Notes: generated from the sequence alone by a model not told the origin. A DNA stretch of 64,000 bases from Amycolatopsis taiwanensis DSM 45107 (GCF_000519205.1 NZ_KI912602.1:207127-271126); one strand, 5' to 3'; numbered from the stretch's first letter, positions 34,672-43,768 are shown. Numbers and translations are program-made.

Positions 34672-35269
34672 ATGACGACTTTGGTGACGGGAGCGACCGG
34701 GAACGTTGGTCGCCAGGTGATCGCGCAGTTGCTCGACGCGTCCGATACCGCAGTTCGTGCCGTTACCCGCAACCCTGCGGCGGCTGGCCTTCCGGACGGT
34801 GTTGTCGCTGTGCCCGCGGATCTGGCTGAACCGGAAAGCCTGGACGGGTGCCTGCGCGGGGTGGATGCGGTATTCCTGATGTGGCCGCTGCACAGCGGTG
34901 AGGCCCTGCCCGCGGTGCTGGACGTGATCAAAAGGCACGCTCACCGCGTGGTCTTCCTTGGTTCAGGGGGCGTCCGTGACCTCACCATGGACCAACAACA
35001 GGAGTTGATCGCGCAGTCTGGTCTGGAGTGGACGGCCATTCGGCCCAGCACGTTTGCGGTCAACGCGTTGTGGTGGGCGGAACAGATTCGTGCTGGCGAC
35101 GTCGTGCGCGGCGTCTACGGCGAACTCGGTGGACGTTTTACTGGACACCTACGCCATGATGATGACGTGGCCGAGGCCGGAGGTCACCTCCGCTGTCGAG
35201 GACGTTACGGGGGCGCCAGCACGTACTTTCCGGCAATGGGCGGCCGACCACGCCGCCGCCTTCGAGTGA
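34672..35269 (+). pseudogene. NmrA-like NAD(P)-binding protein with internal deletion and frameshift
   Basis: The N-terminal part is intact: MTTLVTGATGNVGRQVIAQLL (Rossmann), DGVVAVPADLAEPESL, GVDAVFLMWPL, EWTAIRPSTFAVNALWW. After VVRGVYGEL near 35125 the frame shifts. The authentic C-terminus (PEVTSAVEDVTGAPARTFRQWAADHAAAF) then appears in another frame with about 80-100 residues missing. The product would be about 200 residues of mixed frame and is unlikely to work. The divergent Lrp regulator is the expected partner in intact loci. Confidence 0.8.
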
Positions 35270-35436
35270 ATTCCGTGACCGTCATTCTTGTGGCTGCAAC
35301 GGGTTTTCCCATCGTGTCCAATGGACAGTTGCCTATGTGATCGATAGAGTAGTGGTGTTCCATCAACATAAGACGGCCCCCGGCGGTGCTGCGAACACCA
35401 ACCGAGGGCCTTGATCGACTACAGAGGAGTCGACCC

Positions 35437-35784
35437 ATGAGGGATTGTATTCCCTTCTGGCAGATCCACCCCTGCCCACCCTGGTGCGCCATCAAGCACA
35501 CCGACACCGATCATGTCGAAGACCGGATACACCGGCCTGACCAGGAATTTGCGGCCGTCCCGCTGACCGTCAACGACCCGATCCACCGCCGACGCCCGGA
35601 CGGCTCGGCGTACTCCGAGCCTCCCCTGCTCCGCGTCGACATGGAGCAACACACAAGAGAAACCTCGCCACGCATCTCGCTCCGCGAGACCAACTCGGTC
35701 GGATTCACTCTCACCGGCAGCGAAGCCCTCCAGATCGGCCGCGCCCTGGTCAGAGCCGGACAACTCGCCAACGAAACCGCCTGA
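35437..35784 (+). CDS. DUF6907-like small protein
   Basis: 115 residues from ATG 35437 behind AGAGGAG. The N-terminus has CPPWCAIKH, followed by HVEDRIH; this Cys/His pattern occurs in small Streptomyces and Pseudonocardiales proteins called DUF6907. The C-terminus (FTLTGSEALQIGRALVRAGQLA) looks like a helical tail. Function unknown. A hairpin terminator follows 20 bp after the stop. Confidence 0.7.
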   Translation: MRDCIPFWQIHPCPPWCAIKHTDTDHVEDRIHRPDQEFAAVPLTVNDPIHRRRPDGSAYSEPPLLRVDMEQHTRETSPRISLRETNSVGFTLTGSEALQIGRALVRAGQLANETA

Positions 35785-35804
35785 TCAAACACCCGAACTG
35801 CATG

Positions 35805-35841
35805 CCAGAAGCGTTGCCTCACACGCAGGCAGCGCTTCTGG
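35805..35841 (+). terminator. Hairpin terminator
   Basis: Fifteen-bp stem CCAGAAGCG-T-TGCCT/AGGCA-G-CGCTTCTGG with one T-G wobble and a 7-base loop, 20 bp after the DUF6907-like gene. Confidence 0.75.
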
Positions 35842-35897
35842 CGCTGCTCTTTTCTGGCCGTGTTGATCCTGCCGCGTCGAGTTCACTCGAATGAGTG

Positions 35898-35913
35898 TCG
35901 AACATAAGTCCGA
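35898..35913. promoter_or_regulatory. LexA (SOS) box-like site before the DUF222 gene
   Basis: TCGAACATAAGTCCGA matches the actinobacterial LexA consensus TCGAACnnnnGTTCGA at 11 of 12 defined positions. It ends 19 bp before the ATG of the DUF222/HNH gene. 13E12-family genes of Mycobacterium tuberculosis are known to carry SOS boxes. Confidence 0.6.
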
Positions 35914-35932
35914 ATATCGATAGCATGGGGGC

Positions 35933-37204
35933 ATGTCCGAGCAGACTCCCGCTTCCCAGTTGTGGCAGGTTCCCGATGGGGACCTGGCCGCAATTGTGAT
36001 GGCGCGCGAGGAAAAGCTGCGGACTGCCTACGCCGAGATGCTCGCGGCTGTGGGCGAGGCCGAGCAGCGTGGGCTGGGGAAGTCCTTGGGGTTCAAGGAC
36101 ACGTCCGCGTTCCTGACCGATGCGTTGCGGATTTTCCGGCGGGAAGCCAGACAGCGCATCGATCATGCTGCGGCCATGATGCCTTCCTCGTCGTTGACCG
36201 GAGTGCCTCAACACCCGCCGCTGGCCGCCACGGGTGGAGCCCTGACTGCTGGGGACATCAACACAGAGCATGTCCAGGCGATTACCGCGATCTTTCAGGC
36301 CTGTCCGGCCGGGATTCCTGCCGAGCAGCGTGAGGAGGATGAGCAGATCCTGGTGGACCTGGCCCGGCAGGCCGGTCCGGAGGCGGTGCGGAAAGCCTGC
36401 CGCCGACTCCACGCCATCTGGGACCAGGACACCGCGCCACCGGAAGACAAGGACCGCGAGCAGGCCAACCCGTCACGCCGGTTGAACATCACTCACCGCA
36501 GGGATGGCAGCATCCGATTCAACGGCGAACTCGATCCCGAAACCGCCGAAACACTCGACGGACTACTCGGACCACTAGCCAAACCACACAAGAACCCCGA
36601 CACTGGCGAACACGACTCGCGCACGGCCGCAGAACGCAACGGAGACGCACTTGCCGAGATCATCGCGATCGCTGCTCGGTGCGACGAGCTAGCCACCCAA
36701 GGCGGAGAGCGTGCGGTAATGATCGTGTCCGTCACACTGGCCGAGCTGGAGGACCGGGCTCGGCATGCCTTCCTCGACGTCCCCGGGGTCTCCAACGTTG
36801 ACGGACTTCGCCGCTTGGCTTGTGAGGCCAAGGTGGTACCCGCGATCTTCGGCAACAAGGCCGCACCTCTGTATGTGGGGGACGCGTCCCGGTTCGCCAC
36901 TCCCGCCCAGCGCCGTTACCTGGCCGTGCGAGACGCCGGGTGCGCGTTTCCGGGGTGCGCTCGTGGTCCTAAGTGGACAACGCCGCATCATGTGGTGGCG
37001 TGGTCGGTGGACAAGCGCAGTGACGTCGATAATCTCGTGCTCTTGTGCGCTCGCCACCATCGGATGGTTCATCACACGTCGTGGGAGGTGAGGATGAACG
37101 GGCATCTACCCGAGTTCATCCCTCCACCTTGGATTGACCGCGAGCGAAAGCCCATGCGCAACCTGGCGCACGCACCGCCACCCAGACACCAACAAGCCGC
37201 ATAG
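35933..37204 (+). CDS. DUF222 / HNH endonuclease (13E12-type repeat family)
   Basis: 423 residues. The N-terminal DUF222 helical region spans about residues 30-300, with KSLGFKDTSAFLTDALRIFRREARQRI and RLNITHRRDGSIRFNGELDPETAETL. The C-terminal HNH nuclease shows CAFPGCARGPKWTTPHHVVAW and DNLVLLCARHHRMVHHTSWEV, with Cys pairs for a structural zinc and the H-H-N/H catalytic set. The family multiplies in actinobacterial genomes as 13E12-like repeats, and its role is unproven. A LexA-like box precedes it. A second member starts at 63213. Confidence 0.92.
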   Translation: MSEQTPASQLWQVPDGDLAAIVMAREEKLRTAYAEMLAAVGEAEQRGLGKSLGFKDTSAFLTDALRIFRREARQRIDHAAAMMPSSSLTGVPQHPPLAATGGALTAGDINTEHVQAITAIFQACPAGIPAEQREEDEQILVDLARQAGPEAVRKACRRLHAIWDQDTAPPEDKDREQANPSRRLNITHRRDGSIRFNGELDPETAETLDGLLGPLAKPHKNPDTGEHDSRTAAERNGDALAEIIAIAARCDELATQGGERAVMIVSVTLAELEDRARHAFLDVPGVSNVDGLRRLACEAKVVPAIFGNKAAPLYVGDASRFATPAQRRYLAVRDAGCAFPGCARGPKWTTPHHVVAWSVDKRSDVDNLVLLCARHHRMVHHTSWEVRMNGHLPEFIPPPWIDRERKPMRNLAHAPPPRHQQAA

Positions 37205-37223
37205 CCACACCAGCTCGCCGGGA

Positions 37224-37460
37224 TCAACCGCCGTGGCTGTCGCGGCGGACGGTGAGCAGGTCGCCAGGCTGGCAGTCGAGCACTTCACAGAGCCTGGTGA
37301 GGGTGCTGAACCGGATCGCTTTCGCGTGACCGTTCTTCAGGATGGACAGGTTGGCGATGGTGATGCCCACGCGGTTGGCCAACTCGGTGAGCGTGAGTCC
37401 CCGCGCGGCTAGCAGCGCGTCGAGGTGCACCTCGACGGCGTGCTCGTCTTCGGCGGCCAT
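37224..37460 (-). CDS. XRE/Cro-type small HTH regulator (YozG-like)
   Basis: 78 residues from ATG 37460. Core HTH: LDALLAARGLTLTELANRVGITIANLSILKNGHAKAIRFSTLTRLCEVLDCQPGDLL, the Cro/CI type found next to DUF2975 membrane proteins. Its start overlaps the DUF2975 stop as TGATG, so translation is coupled. The longer reading to 37562 lies inside the membrane-protein gene. Confidence 0.92.
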   Translation of the reverse strand: MAAEDEHAVEVHLDALLAARGLTLTELANRVGITIANLSILKNGHAKAIRFSTLTRLCEVLDCQPGDLLTVRRDSHGG

Positions 37461-38089
37461 CACACGGTGCCGTCGAGGTCTTCTCGCATGCGTACACCGA
37501 TGCGCATGATCCGGGCGAACGTCAGCGCACCGAGCCCGGACAACAGCACCGGCCAGGACCACTGCCAGTACACCATGCCCAACGGTGTGGCCGGGTCGAG
37601 CGTGCTGAGGTCGGCGACGAGATAGGCGGTCGCGATGCCCTTGACGACCATGGCCACCAACTGCCCGGCCACCAGGAACCAGCCGAGCGTCCGGAGCCGG
37701 TCGGCCACCCCCTCGCCGAACACGCCGGCGCGCTCGGCCTCACGAATCACCCGGTGCAGCAGAAACAGTGCACCGAGGAACAGGAGGCCACCAGGCACCT
37801 CGATCAGCGCGTGCAGGGCCTGCTGACCGGCGTCAGGGTGCTGCGTGCACAGCGACACACCATCGGCGTTAGCGCCCACGCCGGGCTTGGCGAACTGCGC
37901 GTCCACCGACATTCCGACGTTGCTGGCGTTCACACACAGAAAGCCCTTGCCAAGGCCGAACAGGCTGCCCGAGCCGAACACCGCGCTCAGCACCCCAACC
38001 GCCAGGCCGATCACCATCAGGGTGGCCAAGGCGCCCGAGACACTCCGCAACGGCTCCAACGGATTGCGCGCCTTGGGTGCACGCATCAC
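37460..38089 (-). CDS. DUF2975 membrane protein
   Basis: 209 residues with four hydrophobic segments (SGALATLMVIGLAVGVLSAVFG, ALIEVPGGLLFLGALFLLHRVI, LGWFLVAGQLVAMVVKGIATAYL, WPVLLSGLGALTFARIMRIG). DUF2975 proteins pair with a small XRE regulator, as here. They are thought to be membrane sensors or to sequester the regulator; this is inferred, not proven. The promoter region carries a cluster of TATCG-type inverted repeats, the probable target of the paired regulator. Confidence 0.88.
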   Translation of the reverse strand: MMRAPKARNPLEPLRSVSGALATLMVIGLAVGVLSAVFGSGSLFGLGKGFLCVNASNVGMSVDAQFAKPGVGANADGVSLCTQHPDAGQQALHALIEVPGGLLFLGALFLLHRVIREAERAGVFGEGVADRLRTLGWFLVAGQLVAMVVKGIATAYLVADLSTLDPATPLGMVYWQWSWPVLLSGLGALTFARIMRIGVRMREDLDGTV

Positions 38090-38100
38090 GACCTCTCAGT

Positions 38101-38133
38101 TTATCGTCTTTCGATAAGATCGAGAAACGATAA
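38101..38133. promoter_or_regulatory. TATCG-type operator cluster
   Basis: TATCGTCTTTCGATA (38102-38116) is a perfect inverted repeat. The wider TTATCGTC...ACGATAA at 38101-38133 forms an imperfect larger palindrome. It is 12 bp upstream of the DUF2975 start. The likely ligand is the XRE protein of the same operon. Confidence 0.65.
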
Positions 38134-38166
38134 GGCCTCTTGCCGGTGCTGTCCAGGCTACGGCGA

Positions 38167-39519
38167 TTATGGCCGATAGACGGTAAGCCGCTGCGTGTGC
38201 GCAAGCAGGTCGCGCAGCGAGCCGAGGCCGCCGGAGAGCGCGCCGTGCGCTCTGGCCTGGACAAGCACGTTGCCCAGCGCGGTCGCCTCCACCGGACCGG
38301 CGATCACGGGCAGTCCACAGGCGTCGGCCGTCAGTCGGCACAGCAACTCGTTGCGTGCGCCGCCGCCCACGACGTGGATCTCATCAACGCGCCGGCCGGA
38401 CAGCCGCGCCGCGTCGTCGATCGTGCGCCGGTAGGCGTCCGCGAGGCTGTCCAACACGCAGCGCGTGAACTCGCCGGGTGTGCCGGGCACCGGCTGGCCG
38501 GTTTCGGCGCAGGCGGCGGCGATGCGTGCGGGCATGTCTCCGGGTGGAAGGAACCGCGGGTCCCCGGCGTCGATGATCGCCCGGCGCGGCAGCGCGGCGG
38601 CCTCGTCCAGCAGCCGTCTCGTATCCGGAATTTCCCATGCCCGCTGGCATTCCTGCAGCAACCACAGTCCCATTACGTTGCGCAGGAAGCGGATCGTGCC
38701 GTCGACGCCCACCTCGTTGGTGAAGTTGGCCTCGCGACTCGCCTCGGACAACACCGGCTCGGGCAGTTCGAGCCCGACGAGCGACCAGGTGCCCGACGAA
38801 ATATAAGCGAAGTTCTCAGTCGTCGCGGGCACGCCGACCACGGCGGACGCGGTGTCGTGTGAACCCACGGCGTAGACCGGCACGCCGGCATGAGTACCGG
38901 CCTCCTCGCCCGGCTTTCGCAGTGGCGGGAACAGATCGAGGTCGATCCCGACGCGTCTCGCGACCTCCGCCGACCACCGGCCGGTACGCGGATCGAGCAG
39001 CGCTGTCGTGGATGCGTTGGTCAGCTCTGTGCCTGCGACTCCGGTCAACCAGTAGGAGATCAGGTCCGGCATCATCAGCAGTCGCTCCGCGCGCCGGGCC
39101 CGGGTATCCGCGGCGAGCTGGAACACCGTGTTGATCGGGAGGAACTGGATTCCCGTCTCGGCGTAGAGCTTCTCCGGCGGGATTTTCGCGAACACCTCGT
39201 CGATCACGGGCTCGGTGCGGGCGTCCCGATAGTGCACCGGGTTGCTCAGCAGCGCACCGTCCGCGCCGAGCAGGCCGTAGTCGACGCCCCAGGTGTCGAT
39301 GCCGATGGCGTCCACCGGCCCTGCCTTGCGCAGCCCATCGAGAACTCCTTGGTAGAGCGCGAGAATGTCCCAGCACAGAGTGCCGTCGGTGCGCACCGGC
39401 CGGTTGTCGAACCGGTGCACCTCGGTCAGTGCCACGCCGCGCGACAGCCCAGCCGACAGCTCGCCGACCATGACGCGCCCGCTCGACGCCCCGAGATCGA
39501 CGGCCGCGAACGTCGTCAT
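38167..39519 (-). CDS. rhaB: Rhamnulokinase
   Basis: 450 residues, FGGY-family sugar kinase. It phosphorylates L-rhamnulose to rhamnulose-1-phosphate with ATP. Seen: FAAVDLGASSGRVMVGEL (phosphate 1 loop), DAIGIDTWGVDYGLLG, YISSGTWSLVGLELPEPVL and the adenosine motif HVVGGGARNELLCRLTADACG. It is the third gene of the L-rhamnose operon; its ATG overlaps the stop of rhaEW (ATGA). Confidence 0.93.
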   Translation of the reverse strand: MTTFAAVDLGASSGRVMVGELSAGLSRGVALTEVHRFDNRPVRTDGTLCWDILALYQGVLDGLRKAGPVDAIGIDTWGVDYGLLGADGALLSNPVHYRDARTEPVIDEVFAKIPPEKLYAETGIQFLPINTVFQLAADTRARRAERLLMMPDLISYWLTGVAGTELTNASTTALLDPRTGRWSAEVARRVGIDLDLFPPLRKPGEEAGTHAGVPVYAVGSHDTASAVVGVPATTENFAYISSGTWSLVGLELPEPVLSEASREANFTNEVGVDGTIRFLRNVMGLWLLQECQRAWEIPDTRRLLDEAAALPRRAIIDAGDPRFLPPGDMPARIAAACAETGQPVPGTPGEFTRCVLDSLADAYRRTIDDAARLSGRRVDEIHVVGGGARNELLCRLTADACGLPVIAGPVEATALGNVLVQARAHGALSGGLGSLRDLLAHTQRLTVYRP

Positions 39520-41528
39520 CGCAGGAACGCGGCCGCCACCCCGGCATCCACCGGCACGTGCACGCCGGTGGTGTGGGACAGCTCGCCGCCGGTCAGCACG
39601 AACACCGCGTTCGCGACGTGCTCGGGCAGCACCTCGCGCTTGAGCAGGGTGCGCTGCGCGTAGAAGGCGCCGAGTTCCTCCTCCTTCACGCCGTAGACCG
39701 CGGCGCGTTGCGCGCCCCAGCCGCCGGCGAAGATGCCCGAGCCCCGCACCACGCCGTCCGGGTTGACGCCGTTGACCCGGATCCCGTGTTCACCGAGTTC
39801 CGCGGCCAGCAACCGCACCTGGTGCGCCTGATCGGCTTTCGTCGCGCTGTAGGCGATGTTGTTCGGTCCGGCGAACACGGAGTTCTTGCTGGTGATGTAG
39901 ACGATGTCGCCGCCCATGCCCTGCTCGATCATCATCCGGGCGGCCTCGCGCGACACCAGGAACGAGCCGCGCGCCATCACGTCGTGCTGCAGGTCCCAGT
40001 CGTGGGTCGTGGTCTCCAGCAGCGACTTGGAGATCGACAGGCCGGCGTTGTTCACCACCAGGTCGATGCCGCCGAAGGCGAGCGCGGCGGCCTGGAACGC
40101 GGCGCGGATCCGCTTCTCGTCGGTCACGTCGGCGACCACGGAGATCGCCTTGTCCGGTCCGCCCAGCGCGGTGGCCAGTTCGCCGGCCGGGCTGAGATCC
40201 GCGACCACGACGCACGCGCCCTCGGCCACGAGTCGCTGCGCGACCGCCTTCCCGATGCCGGACGCCGCACCGGTCACCAGCGCGACCCGGGTAGCAAGGG
40301 GTTTCGGCGCTGGGCGCCGCTGGAGCTTGGCCTCCTCCAAGGCCCAGTACTCGATGCGGAACTTCTCGCGCTCGTCGATCGGCGTGTATGCCGAGACCGA
40401 CTCCGCGCCGCGCATCACGTTGATGGCGTTGACGTAGAACTCGCCGGCCACGCGCGCGGTCTGCGCGTCCGCACCGAAGGAGAACATGCCGACGCCGGGC
40501 ACGAGCACGATCGCCGGGTCCGCGCCGCGCATCGGCGGCGAGTCCGGGGTGGCGTACCGCTCGTAGTAGGCGCGGTAGTCCTCACGGTATGCGGCGTGCA
40601 GTTCGCGCAGGCGCTCGATCGCTTCCGCCGGCGGCACGGTCGGCGGCAGGTCGAGCACGAGCGGGCGGACCTTGGTGCGAAGGAAGTGGTCCGGGCACGA
40701 CGTGCCGAGCGCCGCCAGACGCGGATGTTCCTTGCGGGACAGGAAGTCCAGCACGACCTCGGAGTCGGTGAAGTGCCCGATCTGGCGGCGGTCGGTGGAC
40801 GCGAGGCCGCGGATGACCGGCGCCAGCGCGGCCGCCCGCTCCCGGCGCTCTGCCTCGGGCAGCGGCTCGTGCACGACCGGCCCGAAGGGCTCGGGGCGGC
40901 CGTGCTCGGCGAGGAACCGGGCCGCGGTGCGGATGATCTCCAGCGAATGCGCCTCGGCCTCGTCGGAGGTATCGCCCCACGCGGTGATCCCGTGCCCGCC
41001 GAGGATGCAGCCGATGGCCTTCGGGTGCTCGGCCTTGATCCTCGCGATGTCCAGTCCTAATTGGAATCCCGGGCGCCGCCACGGTACCCACACCACACGG
41101 TCGCCGAAGCACTGCTCGGTGAGCTTCTCGCCATCGGCCGCGGTGGCCAGCGCGATGCCCGAATCGGGGTGCAGGTGGTCGACGTGCGCGGCGTCGACCA
41201 GCCCGTGCATCGCGGTGTCGATCGACGACGCGGCACCGCCCTTGCCGTGCAGGCAGTAGTCGAACGCGGCGACCATCTCGTCCTCGCGCTCGACCCCCGG
41301 ATACACGTCGGCCAGCGCGCGCAAGCGGTCGAGCCGCAGCACGGCGAGCCCCGACTCGGTGAGGGTGCCGAGGTCACCGCCGGAACCCTTGACCCACAAC
41401 AACTCCACGGGCTTCCCGGTGACCGGGTCGGTGGCCGTTGCCTTGGCCGAGGTGTTGCCGCCGGCGTAGTTGGTGTTGCGTGGGTCCGAGCCGAGCCGGT
41501 TGGACCGTGCGATGAGTTCGGAAATCAT
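39516..41528 (-). CDS. rhaEW: Bifunctional rhamnulose-1-phosphate aldolase / lactaldehyde dehydrogenase (SDR)
   Basis: 670 residues from ATG 41528, overlapping the isomerase stop. Domain 1 (about 1-390) is a class II aldolase: NYAGGNTSAKAT, LWVKGSGGDLGTL, HGLVDAAHVDHLHPDS with zinc His, and GCILGGHGITAWGDT. Domain 2 (about 410-670) is a classical SDR: VTGAASGIGKAVAQ, NNAG, the SKNS...YSATK set and GVHVPVDAGVA. It cleaves rhamnulose-1-phosphate to dihydroxyacetone phosphate and L-lactaldehyde and converts the latter to lactate. This two-domain form replaces RhaD and AldA. The longer frame to 42059 is a shadow. Confidence 0.94.
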   Translation of the reverse strand: MISELIARSNRLGSDPRNTNYAGGNTSAKATATDPVTGKPVELLWVKGSGGDLGTLTESGLAVLRLDRLRALADVYPGVEREDEMVAAFDYCLHGKGGAASSIDTAMHGLVDAAHVDHLHPDSGIALATAADGEKLTEQCFGDRVVWVPWRRPGFQLGLDIARIKAEHPKAIGCILGGHGITAWGDTSDEAEAHSLEIIRTAARFLAEHGRPEPFGPVVHEPLPEAERRERAAALAPVIRGLASTDRRQIGHFTDSEVVLDFLSRKEHPRLAALGTSCPDHFLRTKVRPLVLDLPPTVPPAEAIERLRELHAAYREDYRAYYERYATPDSPPMRGADPAIVLVPGVGMFSFGADAQTARVAGEFYVNAINVMRGAESVSAYTPIDEREKFRIEYWALEEAKLQRRPAPKPLATRVALVTGAASGIGKAVAQRLVAEGACVVVADLSPAGELATALGGPDKAISVVADVTDEKRIRAAFQAAALAFGGIDLVVNNAGLSISKSLLETTTHDWDLQHDVMARGSFLVSREAARMMIEQGMGGDIVYITSKNSVFAGPNNIAYSATKADQAHQVRLLAAELGEHGIRVNGVNPDGVVRGSGIFAGGWGAQRAAVYGVKEEELGAFYAQRTLLKREVLPEHVANAVFVLTGGELSHTTGVHVPVDAGVAAAFLR

Positions 41529-42691
41529 GCTCCCCATCCAGCCTGGTGTCCGCCGACCCGCTCGGCGACGATGCGTTCCGCGTAGCCCGAGCGCTGGTAC
41601 GCCGCGAGTGGGTCCTCCTCGAGGCCCATCTCGGTGCGCAGTTCGGCGAGGATCGGGCGGACATCGGTCTTGTAGGCGTCCATGAACACGTCGTTCGCGG
41701 CGATCACGTCGCCGGCCCGCTGCGCCGCGGCGAGCGCTTCGGAGTCGACCAGCAGCGCCTTCGCCGTGGCCTCCTGGACGTTGCACACCGAGCGGATCTG
41801 GCCGGGGATCTTGGGCTCGATGTTGTGGCACTGGTCGAGCATGAAGGCGATGCCCGCGTCCGCCTCGTACCCGCCGCCGCGCACGACCTCGTACATGATC
41901 CGGAAAAGCTGGAACGGGTCCGCGGCACCGACCATGAGATCGTCGTCGGCGTAGAAGCGCGAGTTGAAGTCGAACGCGCCGAGCTTGCCCGCGCGCAACA
42001 GGAAAGCGACGATGAACTCGATGTTCGTGCCAGGCGCGTGATGCCCGGTGTCCACGCACACCTGCGCCTGCTCACCCAGTTCGACGCAGTGCGCGTAGGC
42101 GGTGCCCCAGTCCGGCACGTCCGTGGTGTAGAAGGCGGGCTCGAACAGCTTGTACTCCAACAGCATCCGCTGATGCGGGCCGAGCCGCCGGTACACCGCG
42201 GCCAGCGCCTCGGCGAGCCGGTCCTGGCGAGCGCGGATGTCGTCCTGGCCGGGATAGTTGGTGCCGTCGGAGAACCACAGCTTGAGGTCGCGAGAGCCGG
42301 TCGCGTCCATGATGTCGACGCATTCCAGTAGATGGTCGAGCGCCTTGGCGCGAATGCGCGGGTCCGGGTTCGTGACGCTGCCGAGCTTGTAGTCGTCGTC
42401 CTGGAAGACGTTCGAGTTGATCGTCCCGATCCGGAGCCCGGCGGACTCGGCGTACTTGGCGAGCCCGGAGTAGTCGTCGACCTTGTCCCATGGGATGTGC
42501 AGCGCGATGCTGGGGGCGACACCGGTGAACGCGTGCACCTGCGCCGCGTCGTCGATCTTCTCCTCGACCGTTCTGGGCACTCCGGGCTGCGCGAAGACCT
42601 TGAACCGGGTGCCCGAGTTGCCGTAGGCCCAGGAGGGTGTCTCGATCCGCTGCGTGCGCAGCCGCTGGTTGATTCCGGTGCTCACGCCCAT
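41525..42691 (-). CDS. rhaI: L-rhamnose isomerase (Pseudomonas stutzeri type)
   Basis: 388 residues, RhaI class of TIM-barrel isomerases rather than Escherichia coli RhaA. Seen: PSWAYGNSGTRFKVFAQPG, FTGVAPSIALHIPWDK, LKLWFSDGTNYPGQDDIRARQ, LLEYKLFEPAFYTTDVPDWG, VCVDTGHHAPGTNIEFIV and LGAFDFNSRFYADDDLM, which hold the metal-binding Glu, Asp and His residues. It converts L-rhamnose to L-rhamnulose and is the first gene of the leftward operon. No rhamnose transporter or mutarotase is visible in the window. Confidence 0.93.
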   Translation of the reverse strand: MGVSTGINQRLRTQRIETPSWAYGNSGTRFKVFAQPGVPRTVEEKIDDAAQVHAFTGVAPSIALHIPWDKVDDYSGLAKYAESAGLRIGTINSNVFQDDDYKLGSVTNPDPRIRAKALDHLLECVDIMDATGSRDLKLWFSDGTNYPGQDDIRARQDRLAEALAAVYRRLGPHQRMLLEYKLFEPAFYTTDVPDWGTAYAHCVELGEQAQVCVDTGHHAPGTNIEFIVAFLLRAGKLGAFDFNSRFYADDDLMVGAADPFQLFRIMYEVVRGGGYEADAGIAFMLDQCHNIEPKIPGQIRSVCNVQEATAKALLVDSEALAAAQRAGDVIAANDVFMDAYKTDVRPILAELRTEMGLEEDPLAAYQRSGYAERIVAERVGGHQAGWGA

Positions 42692-42718
42692 GGCTGTCTC
42701 CTCGTCGAGATCGCGCCT

Positions 42719-42730
42719 TAAAACGTTTCA
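42719..42730. promoter_or_regulatory. LacI-type operator TAAAACGTTTCA
   Basis: The central AAACGTTT is a perfect palindrome with the LacI-family CG core. It lies in the 81-bp divergent region between rhaI and the LacI gene, 28 bp from the rhaI start and 43 bp from the regulator start. It probably mediates L-rhamnose control and autoregulation. Confidence 0.8.
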
Positions 42731-42772
42731 TACGGATGCTAGGCTGTGCGCCGAGACAGAGCAAGGGGCCCT

Positions 42773-43768
42773 ATGGTCGGCATCAAGGATGTGGCTCGGC
42801 GAGCCGGGGTTTCCATCGGAACGGTGTCCAATGTGGTCAATCGTCCGCACGTGGTCTCCCCCGCCACACGATCGCGCGTGCTGTCGGTGATCGAGGAACT
42901 GGGCTACGTGCGCGACGAGTCCGCACGGCAGCTGCGCGCCGGGCGCAGCCGGATCATGGCCCTGCTCGTGCTCGACCTCGGCAACCCGTTCTTCGTGGAT
43001 GTCGCACGCGGCGCCGAAGAGGCCGCGCACGACGCGGGCCTCAACGTGATCACCTGCAACAGCGGGCAGCGACTCGACCTGGAGGCGTCGTACCTGTCGA
43101 TGCTGGCCGAACAGCGCGTGCGCGGGGTGCTGCTGAGCCCGGTCGACACCAGCGGCGAGGCGCTGCAGACGTTCCAGCGCAGCGGCATCCCCTACGTGTT
43201 CGTGGACCGCAAGATCCCCGCGGTGAAGGCGAGTTCCGTCTCGGTGGACGATGTCGCCGGCGGCGCGCTCGCGGCGCATCATCTGGTGGAGACCGGGCAC
43301 CGGCGGATCGCCTTCGTCAACGGCCCCTCGATCCTCACGCAGTGCCGCGACCGCGAGGCCGGGGTGCGCTCGGCCGTCGCGGACGTCGAACTCTCCGTAC
43401 TGGAGACGGCCGCGCTGGACGTGGCGTCGGGGCGTGACGCGGGCGCACGATTGCTGGGGATGAACCCGCGACCCACCGCGGTGTTCTGCGTCAACGACCT
43501 GCTCGCCCTGGGCGTGCTGCAGACGATGGTCGGCGCCGGCGTGCGGGTGCCGGCCGAGATGGCCATCGTCGGCTACGACGACATCGAGTTCGCCGGCGCC
43601 GCCGCGGTTCCGCTCACCTCGGTGCGCCAACCCGCGAAGCGCCTGGGGCGCACGGCCGCGGAGTTGCTCATCGCCGAGACCGCGGGCGGAGACGAGCCCG
43701 TCCAGCACCAGGAGGTCGTGTTCGCCCCCGAACTCGTGGTCCGTGAGTCCACCCGCGTCGTGCGATAG
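42773..43768 (+). CDS. LacI-family regulator of the L-rhamnose operon
   Basis: 331 residues from ATG 42773. N-terminal HTH: GIKDVARRAGVSIGTVSNVVNRPHVVSPATRSRVLSVIEELGYVRDESARQLRAGRSR, with the hinge-helix region. The periplasmic-binding-like core follows (LLVLDLGNPFFVDVARGAEEAA, GVLLSPVD, HRRIAFVNGPS, AIVGYDDIEFAGAAAVPLTSVRQP). Divergent from the rhaI operon with an operator in between, so it likely represses that operon until L-rhamnose or L-rhamnulose is present. Confidence 0.93.
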   Translation: MVGIKDVARRAGVSIGTVSNVVNRPHVVSPATRSRVLSVIEELGYVRDESARQLRAGRSRIMALLVLDLGNPFFVDVARGAEEAAHDAGLNVITCNSGQRLDLEASYLSMLAEQRVRGVLLSPVDTSGEALQTFQRSGIPYVFVDRKIPAVKASSVSVDDVAGGALAAHHLVETGHRRIAFVNGPSILTQCRDREAGVRSAVADVELSVLETAALDVASGRDAGARLLGMNPRPTAVFCVNDLLALGVLQTMVGAGVRVPAEMAIVGYDDIEFAGAAAVPLTSVRQPAKRLGRTAAELLIAETAGGDEPVQHQEVVFAPELVVRESTRVVR

